From an uncultured Collinsella sp. (lineage in GTDB: Bacteria > Actinomycetota > Coriobacteriia > Coriobacteriales > Coriobacteriaceae): a DNA stretch of 5,194 nucleotides. Below are positions 1 through 4,065 of the stretch, in pieces. Within the stretch, counting starts at the first letter, position 1, and each line of letters begins with the position of its first letter. The DNA lies in assembly GCA_938045085.1 (NCBI GenBank), contig CALINZ010000230.1:1-5194 (forward strand), written 5' to 3'. The translations under genes and the position numbers were made by a program. Below the pieces are notes generated by a model. The model did no database searches and had not been told where the DNA came from. It was given only the letters and a program-made list of their open reading frames with translations.

Positions 1-56
1 AGAGCGCTTGACTGGCAGTCAAGAGGTCAGGGGTTCGATCCCCCTCGTCTCCACCA
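1..56 (+). tRNA. tRNA-Ala (anticodon GGC), 5' part missing
   Basis: Reads alanine GCC (and GCU) codons in translation. The window opens inside the D arm. The anticodon stem is 7-11 paired with 19-23, and the 7-base loop 12-18 (CTGGCAG) puts GGC at 14-16. The variable loop is 24-28, the T stem 29-33/41-45 closes the loop TTCGATC, the 3' acceptor strand is 46-52, A53 is the discriminator, and CCA is encoded at 54-56. The anticodon arm closely resembles bacterial tRNA-Ala(GGC). The acceptor 5' strand and most of the D arm lie outside the window, so the gene is cut by the window edge, not damaged. Confidence 0.93.
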
Positions 57-66
57 TCGTGAATGT

Positions 67-97
67 AAAGGCTTTCGGTATCCCGAAGGCCTTTTTT
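67..97 (+). terminator. Intrinsic terminator of the tRNA transcript
   Basis: An 11-bp stem (68-78 with 83-93, one G.T wobble) closes the 4-base loop TATC and runs into six T (92-97). It sits 11 bases after the tRNA CCA end. It should end the tRNA transcript and separate it from the polysaccharide operon. The reverse direction lacks a good T-run, so it is probably one-way. Confidence 0.88.
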
Positions 98-176
98 CAT
101 GCCAAAACACCACGCGCTGCAAACCCCACCTACGCCAACAAAAAGTTGCACAATTAATTTCCCATGTCTGTACATA

Positions 177-191
177 GTTTGTTAGACAAAC
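177..191. repeat. Short perfect inverted repeat, possible operator
   Basis: GTTTGT (177-182) and ACAAAC (186-191) flank the triplet TAG. It lies just after a poor promoter-like pair (TTGCAC 146-151, TACATA 171-176). It could be a dimeric repressor site or a chance palindrome. No regulator is recognised. Confidence 0.25.
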
Positions 192-197
192 GCGATT

Positions 198-216
198 ACC
201 AGCACGCCTTGCTGGT
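198..216. repeat. 7-bp hairpin without T-run
   Basis: ACCAGCA (198-204) pairs perfectly with TGCTGGT (210-216) around the loop CGCCT. No T-run follows on either strand, so it is not an intrinsic terminator. Its role is unknown. Confidence 0.4.
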
Positions 217-345
217 CATTTCGGGCTTCAGGAACGTCTCTAATCACCGCTTGCACCCCAATAACCTGCGCCAACGTGAACAACATTCCAAAACAACCCC
301 CTTAAGCACGTCAAATGAACGATATGTTGTCCAACGCAGCCCAAA

Positions 346-374
346 TCAGTTTCGCTAACAGCTTGTGCTATGAT
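346..374 (+). promoter_or_regulatory. Candidate extended -10 promoter of the operon (P1)
   Basis: TATGAT (369-374) matches five of six bases of the sigma-A -10 consensus and is preceded by TGC (366-368), giving an extended -10. The hexamer 17 bases upstream, TCAGTT (346-351), is a poor -35, which an extended -10 can tolerate. Transcription would begin near 381 and give a leader of about 450 bases before loaP. This is the best promoter match I see in the gap; it rests on sequence only. Confidence 0.45.
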
Positions 375-396
375 ACATAACGTTACATGAGTTCAA

Positions 397-431
397 CTGT
401 GCTCACGGCTCTAGTAAGTCACAAAGCACAG
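397..431 (+). promoter_or_regulatory. Promoter-proximal leader hairpin
   Basis: CTGTGCT (397-403) pairs perfectly with AGCACAG (425-431), closing a 21-base loop. If P1 is used, this forms about 15 bases into the RNA. The large loop makes it only moderately stable. It could be part of a recognition element or chance. Confidence 0.35.
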
Positions 432-444
432 GGTCAATCAGCAT

Positions 445-473
445 CCGGCCGTAACGGCGGTGCCAGAAACACC
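445..473 (+). promoter_or_regulatory. GC-rich leader hairpin pair
   Basis: CCGGCCG (445-451) pairs with CGGCGG (455-460) around the triloop TAA with one bulged G. An overlapping alternative joins GGTG (459-462) to CACC (470-473) around a 7-base loop. The two share bases 459-460, so they compete in part. The GGCGGT at 456-461 recalls the start of the gammaproteobacterial ops element but does not match its remainder. Confidence 0.35.
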
Positions 474-485
474 ACGAGCTCCAAT

Positions 486-511
486 AAAGAAGTCATGCGA
501 CTTTGTTTTTT
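486..511 (+). terminator. Weak intrinsic-terminator-like hairpin in the leader
   Basis: AAGTC (490-494) with G489 pairs with GACTT and T504 (499-504, one wobble) around the loop ATGC. Past an A.G mismatch, A487 and A486 pair with the first T of a six-T run (506-511). The stem is short and AT-rich, so termination would be partial. It lies about 110 bases after the P1 start and is the only T-run hairpin between P1 and loaP, so it is a natural place for attenuation. Confidence 0.35.
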
Positions 512-539
512 GCATCGATTTAATTCGTTGGTGTAAATA
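510..539 (+). promoter_or_regulatory. Second, weaker promoter candidate (P2)
   Basis: TTGCAT (510-515) resembles a -35 (four of six) and TAAATA (534-539) a poor -10 (three of six), 18 bases apart. The implied start near 546 would place the tandem long hairpins at the very 5' end of the RNA. The match is weak and AT-rich sequence gives such pairs by chance. Confidence 0.2.
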
Positions 540-570
540 GCTATTGTTTGCATGCTAAAGCGTAGCTGTA

Positions 571-636
571 CTGCAGCTGTTTGCGTGCGTTCCAGTTTTG
601 TACCCGCTTGACTGGGCCGCACGCAGCCAGCTGGAG
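571..636 (+). promoter_or_regulatory. Long leader hairpin I
   Basis: The arms 574-597 and 610-633 pair along their whole length: 574-579 with 628-633, then mismatch T580/C627, then 581-589 with 618-626, then mismatch T590/C617, then 591-597 with 610-616. That is about 22 pairs, including three G.T wobbles, closing the 12-base loop 598-609 (TTGTACCCGCTT). T572-A635 and C571-G636 could add to the base. No T-run follows, so it is not an intrinsic terminator. It is by far the most stable structure visible in the gap. Position ahead of loaP suggests a cis-acting antitermination or processing element; a dispersed palindromic (REP-like) element is the main alternative. Confidence 0.7.
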
Positions 637-673
637 ACGCGTTCATTTTGCGATACACGTCCGCGTCTCTAGC
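630..673 (+). promoter_or_regulatory. Leader hairpin II, abutting hairpin I
   Basis: Bases 634-641 pair perfectly with 662-669 (eight pairs). Extending outward through G633.T670, T632-A671, C631-G672 and G630-C673 gives 12 pairs and a 20-base loop (642-661). The four outer bases 630-633 are also the last bases of hairpin I, so the two stems either stack end to end or exchange up to four pairs at the junction. No T-run follows. It most likely works as one unit with hairpin I. Confidence 0.65.
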
Positions 674-754
674 AACTGCACTTATACATACCGTTCAAGG
701 TGGGGCAGAGCCACGTGCTTGTCTAACTGGGCTCAGGGTTTGAATATGGAGCGC

Positions 755-780
755 CTTCGCGCACAAGCGCCCTGGCGAAG
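755..780 (+). promoter_or_regulatory. Hairpin upstream of loaP
   Basis: CTTCGC (755-760) pairs with GCGAAG (775-780). A competing fold pairs GCGC (759-762) with GCGC (767-770) around ACAA. It lies about 35 bases upstream of the loaP ribosome binding site. GC-rich sequence yields such short stems often, so support is modest. Confidence 0.3.
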
Positions 781-799
781 CCATACACAAACCTCGTGA

Positions 800-838
800 G
801 CCACACGTAAGACAGCAAGGGGGTGGTGCTCGTGTGGT
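800..838 (+). promoter_or_regulatory. loaP ribosome binding site inside a hairpin
   Basis: AAGGGGG (817-823) is the Shine-Dalgarno sequence, 8 bases before GTG at 832. Bases 800-807 pair with 831-838 (eight pairs, one G.T), so the Shine-Dalgarno lies in the 23-base loop and the 832 start codon in the stem. This could limit loaP translation. The ribosome binding site also decides the start: GTG at 823 or 826 would leave almost no spacing. Confidence 0.5.
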
Positions 839-1377
839 ATGTGATCCAGGTCATTAACGGTCGCGAAGACGTAATGCGAGAGCGTATCGAGCGCATGGTG
901 CCGGCGAGCGCCATGCAGGAGCTCTTTTATCCCCAATTTCAAACCGAGATTAAAGTTCACGGCGAATGGGTCGATACGACCAAGCCGCTCTTTCCCGGTT
1001 ATCTTATCTGCGATACGGCAGATCCCCGTACCGTGCAACAGTATCTGCTGCGCATGGACGACTTTGCCCGGGTGCTTGCCCAGGACGGTCAGTTTGTGCC
1101 GCTGGCAAAAGAAGAGGTCCAGCTCATTGGCAGTTTCACTAATAGGGGAGACCGCGTAGTGCCCATGAGCGAGGCCTTAAAAGACGGCGACCAGGTCGTA
1201 GTGACGGCAGGTCCGCTGCTGGGCCACGAAGGCCTTATCAAAACCATTAACAGACGCAAGAGCACTGCTTATTTGGAGCTCAACCTGTGCGGCCGACGCG
1301 TAACCACCCGCGTTGGCCTTGCAGTGCTTTCAAACGAGCAGCGCGTCATGCGCAACCTCAAAAAGGCGATCGCCTAG
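832..1377 (+). CDS. loaP: LoaP-type transcription antitermination protein (NusG paralogue)
   Basis: A specialised NusG paralogue that joins RNA polymerase and suppresses pausing and termination over a long biosynthetic operon. An N-terminal NGN domain covers about residues 1-100: it opens with WYVIQV and carries the LFPGY segment (53-57) typical of NusG proteins. A C-terminal KOW domain runs from about 117 to 168, with GDQVVV, GPLLGHEG and an INRRK...AYLELNLCGR stretch that matches the LoaP branch better than housekeeping NusG. At 181 residues it has a normal length. I chose GTG 832 because the Shine-Dalgarno at 817-823 then has an 8-base spacer and the protein begins right at the NGN strand; GTG at 823 would add three residues. 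It is the first gene of the operon, as LoaP and other operon-specific NusG paralogues often are. An UpxY-like name is possible; the general role is firm. Confidence 0.9.
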   Translation: MWYVIQVINGREDVMRERIERMVPASAMQELFYPQFQTEIKVHGEWVDTTKPLFPGYLICDTADPRTVQQYLLRMDDFARVLAQDGQFVPLAKEEVQLIGSFTNRGDRVVPMSEALKDGDQVVVTAGPLLGHEGLIKTINRRKSTAYLELNLCGRRVTTRVGLAVLSNEQRVMRNLKKAIA

Positions 1378-1391
1378 CTGCTGGCGACCGC
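1366..1391 (+). promoter_or_regulatory. Hairpin at the loaP stop codon
   Basis: Bases 1366-1374 pair with 1383-1391 (eight of nine, one A.C mismatch) around an 8-base loop whose first three bases are the loaP TAG stop. The left arm lies within the 10-base palindrome GGCGATCGCC (1365-1374). No T-run follows. It may be a pause, a processing site or a barrier to ribosome run-through between loaP and the glycan genes. Confidence 0.45.
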
Positions 1392-1401
1392 TACACAGAA
1401 C

Positions 1402-1428
1402 AGGGAGGATCCCCGACCTGGGGACAAA
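1402..1428 (+). promoter_or_regulatory. Ribosome binding site with hairpin spacer
   Basis: AGGGAGGA (1402-1409) is the only strong Shine-Dalgarno before the sugar transferase, but it lies 19 bases from GTG 1429, too far for a linear spacer. TCCCC (1410-1414) pairs with GGGGA (1420-1424) around GACCT. Folding removes 15 bases and leaves CAAA before the start codon. The spacer hairpin thus appears to set the effective distance. Confidence 0.5.
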
Positions 1429-2193
1429 GTGTTGGAAGAGAACGTGTCAGATAAAACTCAATTAGTAACGGATGCGCCCGCGGGGGCGGCGCTCATTGCT
1501 CAGGCCATGGACCGGCGTGAGGGCGCCGGCCGCTACACGTCCATGCAGTCCATCATGGACTGGGATCGTTCGCGCCTGGCCTACCGCGCCGTTAAGCGCA
1601 CCTTTGACATCGTGTTCAGCGGCTGCGTGCTGGCTGTCATCGCCGTACCCAGCCTGGTGCTTGCCGCGGCCATCCGCCTAGAGAGTGAGGGCAACCCCTT
1701 CTACAGCCAGATCCGAGTGGGACAGACCCGCCCCGACGGCAGCCTGTCCACCTTCCGCATGTGGAAGTTCCGCAGCATGTACAAGGACGCTGACGAGCGC
1801 CTCGCCGAGCTCAAGGGGCAGAACGAGATCGCAGGCGCCATGTTCAAGATGAAGGAGGACCCTCGCGTCACCAAGATCGGTAGGTTCATCCGTAAGCACT
1901 CCATCGACGAGTTCCCCCAGTTCTTGAACGTGTTCCTGGGCCAGATGTCCGTGGTTGGCCCCAGGCCACCGCTGCCGAATGAGGTCGCGCAGTACACGGA
2001 GTACGACCTGCGGCGTTTGGCCGTCAAACCAGGCATCACCGGCTGGTGGCAGGTTACAGAGCGTAACTCGACGGGATTCGACGGCATGGTTCGTCGCGAC
2101 CTGGAATATATCGCCAAACGTGGCGTTTTCTTCGATTTAAAAATAATCCTATTAACAGTGATTGAGGTTGTCAGCGGAAATGGCGCTTGCTAA
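1429..2193 (+). CDS. Undecaprenyl-phosphate sugar-1-phosphate transferase (priming enzyme)
   Basis: Transfers a sugar-1-phosphate from a UDP-sugar to undecaprenyl phosphate at the inner membrane face, the first step of glycan-unit assembly. It belongs to the monotopic bacterial sugar transferase family (PglC, WbaP C-terminal domain, CpsE-like). Visible parts: a soluble N-terminal extension of about 58 residues, a hydrophobic re-entrant helix at about 60-82, KFRSM (113-117), the catalytic Asp-Glu pair D160-E161 in the IDEFPQF segment, SVVGPRPP (174-181) and KPGITGWWQV (200-209). At 254 residues it is the short form without the four-helix domain of WbaP. GTG 1429 is chosen from the hairpin-spaced Shine-Dalgarno; TTG 1432 and GTG 1444 are alternatives, and no start lies further upstream in frame before the loaP stop. 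The sugar cannot be told from sequence. The last 60 bases turn AT-rich. Confidence 0.93.
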   Translation: MLEENVSDKTQLVTDAPAGAALIAQAMDRREGAGRYTSMQSIMDWDRSRLAYRAVKRTFDIVFSGCVLAVIAVPSLVLAAAIRLESEGNPFYSQIRVGQTRPDGSLSTFRMWKFRSMYKDADERLAELKGQNEIAGAMFKMKEDPRVTKIGRFIRKHSIDEFPQFLNVFLGQMSVVGPRPPLPNEVAQYTEYDLRRLAVKPGITGWWQVTERNSTGFDGMVRRDLEYIAKRGVFFDLKIILLTVIEVVSGNGAC

Positions 2194-2968
2194 AGAGACA
2201 AAAGGGAAATACGAAGGCACCAGTTCAACGGTTGATCTTCCCGGGCGAGTCGAAGTCCTGGGCGCCCCCGTCGACCCCTGGACGATGGGACAGACCGTCG
2301 AGGCGACCGATGCTCTCATCAAAGAAGGGCGCTTCGCCCACCTGATCGGCGTGAACGCCGACAAGTTGCTGCAGATGCGCGACGATCCCGAGATGGACGC
2401 GTGCGTGCGCCGCTGCGAGATCGTGAACGCAGATGGCGCTTCCATGGTCATGGCCGCCAAGAAACTGGGCGTGGACCTTCCGGGGCGCGTGGCCGGCATC
2501 GACCTCATGTGGGAGCGCGAGGGGCACAGTGTCTACCTGCTGGGCGCAAAGGCCGAAGTGGTCGCAAAGACCGCCGAGGTACTGTCTGAGAGGTATCCCA
2601 ATATGGTCCTTGCGGGTTACCGTGACGGCTACTTCGGCGATGACGAGTTCGATGCCGTGGTCGCCGAGGTTGAGCGGGCCGAGCCCGACATCGTGTTCGT
2701 GGGCATCACCTCGCCCAAGAAGGAACGCCTGATCGAGCGTTTCCGCGAGCTGGGCGCCAAGGGCGCTTTCGTGGGCGTGGGGGGTTCGTTCGACGTGGTC
2801 TCCGGCAACATCCCGCGCGCCCCGATGTGGATGCAGCGCGCGAACCTGGAGTGGCTCTTCCGCATGATGCAGGAGCCCAAGCGCCTGGTGAAGCGCTACG
2901 TGGTCGGCAACACCCGTTTCTACATGCTTCTCCGCAAGGAGTCAAAGAGGAGCAAGGCCAATGACTAA
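2180..2968 (+). CDS. tagA: WecG/TagA/CpsF-family glycosyltransferase (GT26)
   Basis: Probably adds N-acetylmannosamine (or a related sugar) to the lipid-linked first sugar on the cytoplasmic membrane face; the donor assignment rests on wecB being next. Family marks: IGVNADKLLQ (56-65), VNADG with the presumed catalytic Asp85 (82-86), LPGRVAGIDL (100-109), a SPKKE loop (178-182), GVGGSFDV (199-206) and the conserved C-terminal RAPMWMQRANLEWLFR block (213-228) followed by EPKRLVKRY. At 262 residues the length is normal. ATG 2180 overlaps the end of the transferase gene by 14 bases, so translation is likely coupled; TTG 2162 is an alternative start. The SPKKE loop has Lys where many family members have Gln (PKQE), as I recall is seen in one subgroup. 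WecG (ManNAcA donor) is the alternative to TagA; no dehydrogenase for ManNAcA is visible here. Confidence 0.9.
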   Translation: MALAKETKGKYEGTSSTVDLPGRVEVLGAPVDPWTMGQTVEATDALIKEGRFAHLIGVNADKLLQMRDDPEMDACVRRCEIVNADGASMVMAAKKLGVDLPGRVAGIDLMWEREGHSVYLLGAKAEVVAKTAEVLSERYPNMVLAGYRDGYFGDDEFDAVVAEVERAEPDIVFVGITSPKKERLIERFRELGAKGAFVGVGGSFDVVSGNIPRAPMWMQRANLEWLFRMMQEPKRLVKRYVVGNTRFYMLLRKESKRSKAND

Positions 2969-4061
2969 GAAGAAAGTAATGCTCGTTTTCGGCACCCGCC
3001 CGGAGGCAATCAAGATGTGCCCGCTCGTCAACGAGCTGAAGACACGCACGGATGAGTTCGAGACCGTCGTTACCGTGACCGGCCAGCACCGCGAGATGCT
3101 CGACCAGGTGCTGCGCGTCTTCGGCGTGACCCCCGACCACGACCTAGCGATCATGAAGCCCGGCCAGACGCTGTTCGACGTGACGTGCGACGTGCTGCTC
3201 AAGCTCAGGGCCGTCCTCGAGGGCGAGAGGCCCGATGTCGTCCTGGTCCACGGAGACACCACGACCAGCTTCGCCGCGGCGCTCGCGTGCTTTTACCTTC
3301 AGATCCCCGTGGGCCACGTCGAGGCGGGCCTGCGCACGCACGACATCTACAGCCCTTGGCCCGAGGAGTTCAACCGCCAGGCCGTCGACATCGTGAGCGA
3401 GTTCTACTTCGCACCCACGGAGGCTAGCAAGCAGAACTTGCTAGCCGAGGGCAAGCCCGAATCGAAGATCTGGGTCACCGGAAACACCGGCATCGACGCC
3501 CTGCGCACCACCGTGCGCGAGGGGTACTCCCATCCCGAGCTCGATTGGGCTGAGGGCTCCCGCCTCATCCTCATCACGGCGCACCGCCGCGAGAACCTGG
3601 GCGAGCCCATGCACCGCATGTTCCGCGCCATCCGCCGCGTGATGGAGGAGCATCCGGACACAAAGGCAATCTACCCCATCCACATGAACCCGCTCGTCCG
3701 AAAGGCGGCGCACGAGGAGCTCGACGGCTTCGACAGGCTCCACATCATCGACCCTCTCGAGGTTCTTGACTTCCACAACTTCATGGCCGGCAGCCACCTC
3801 ATCCTCACCGACTCGGGTGGCATCCAGGAGGAGGCGCCGAGCCTGGGAAAGCCGGTCCTCGTCATGCGAGACACCACCGAGCGTCCCGAGGGCGTAGAAG
3901 CCGGCACCCTGAAACTCGTGGGCACCGAGGAGGACGTCATCTACCGCGAGTTCAGCCGTTTGCTCAGCGATCAGGCCGAGTATGAGGCAATGAGCCATGC
4001 TTCGAACCCCTACGGGGATGGGCATGCGAGCGAGCAAATTGTGGATGTGCTGGCAGGTTAG
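2961..4061 (+). CDS. wecB: UDP-N-acetylglucosamine 2-epimerase, non-hydrolysing
   Basis: Interconverts UDP-GlcNAc and UDP-ManNAc in the cytoplasm, feeding a ManNAc transferase such as the preceding gene. Family marks in order: GTRPEAIKM (11-19), TGQHREM (40-46, allosteric-site region of Gram-positive enzymes), HGDTTTS (97-103), GHVEAGLRT (118-126), PEEFNR (134-139), TGNTGIDA (173-180), TAHRREN (206-212), HMNP (241-244) and DSGGIQEEAP (284-293). Likely catalytic residues by comparison with E. coli WecB are D99, E121, E135 and H208; all are present. Its 366 residues are normal. ATG 2961 overlaps the previous stop by 8 bases and follows AGAGGAG (2946-2952) at 8 bases, so the start is secure. A perfect 10-bp inverted repeat sits inside the gene (3422-3446). 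The alternative gene name is mnaA. Confidence 0.96.
   Translation: MTKKKVMLVFGTRPEAIKMCPLVNELKTRTDEFETVVTVTGQHREMLDQVLRVFGVTPDHDLAIMKPGQTLFDVTCDVLLKLRAVLEGERPDVVLVHGDTTTSFAAALACFYLQIPVGHVEAGLRTHDIYSPWPEEFNRQAVDIVSEFYFAPTEASKQNLLAEGKPESKIWVTGNTGIDALRTTVREGYSHPELDWAEGSRLILITAHRRENLGEPMHRMFRAIRRVMEEHPDTKAIYPIHMNPLVRKAAHEELDGFDRLHIIDPLEVLDFHNFMAGSHLILTDSGGIQEEAPSLGKPVLVMRDTTERPEGVEAGTLKLVGTEEDVIYREFSRLLSDQAEYEAMSHASNPYGDGHASEQIVDVLAG
3422..3446. repeat. Perfect 10-bp inverted repeat inside wecB
   Basis: GGCTAGCAAG (3422-3431) and CTTGCTAGCC (3437-3446) flank the 5-base loop CAGAA. The stem encodes residues of the segment EASKQNLLAE. It uses TTG and CTA for leucine, whereas the rest of this gene mostly uses CTC and CTG. 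No T-run follows on the + strand, so it is not an ordinary terminator. Confidence 0.8.
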
Positions 4062-4065
4062 CAAC

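Larger units (their letters stand above)
98..831 (+). other. Long non-coding gap and operon leader
   Basis: This stretch of roughly 730 bases separates the tRNA terminator from loaP. I see no convincing protein gene: the forward frames give peptides of low-complexity or implausible composition without good ribosome binding sites. The first part (98-360) is unremarkable apart from two short perfect inverted repeats (177-191, 198-216). From about 360 onward it is rich in secondary structure and holds two promoter candidates, a weak terminator-like hairpin, two adjacent long hairpins and a hairpin around the loaP start. This is what a regulated leader ahead of a LoaP-type antiterminator operon would look like. 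Confidence 0.75.

Noticed and set aside
1..56. tRNA 3' end as attachment site of an integrated element
   Set aside because: No second copy of the tRNA 3' end and no integrase in the window; the 11-base match at 605-615 is to the anticodon arm, not the 3' end.
146..176. Promoter TTGCAC / TACATA upstream of the 177-191 palindrome
   Set aside because: Spacing of 19 bases and a poor -10; nothing downstream for it to serve before the better P1 candidate.
164..358. Forward open frame of 64 codons in the gap
   Set aside because: Composition is not protein-like (rich in Asn, His, Arg, Gln), there is no good ribosome binding site, and it spans the P1 upstream region.
456..466. ops/JUMPstart-like element GGCGGT for RfaH
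   Set aside because: Only the first six bases agree with GGCGGTAG; RfaH and ops belong to Gammaproteobacteria, and the regulator here is LoaP-like.
746..799. 17-residue frame just before loaP, possible leader peptide
   Set aside because: Weak ribosome binding site, no run of regulatory codons, and it ends 32 bases before the loaP start without clear coupling to the hairpins.
98..822. CRISPR array or insertion sequence in the gap
   Set aside because: No regularly spaced direct repeats, no transposase fragments and no terminal inverted repeats with a target duplication were seen.
473..834. Long-range pairing of CACGAGC (473-479) with GCTCGTG at the loaP start
   Set aside because: Seven pairs over 350 bases are expected by chance, and local hairpins would compete.
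2127..2155. AT-rich patch at the end of the sugar transferase as an internal promoter
   Set aside because: No acceptable -35 and -10 pair at proper spacing; it is probably a codon-level fluctuation.
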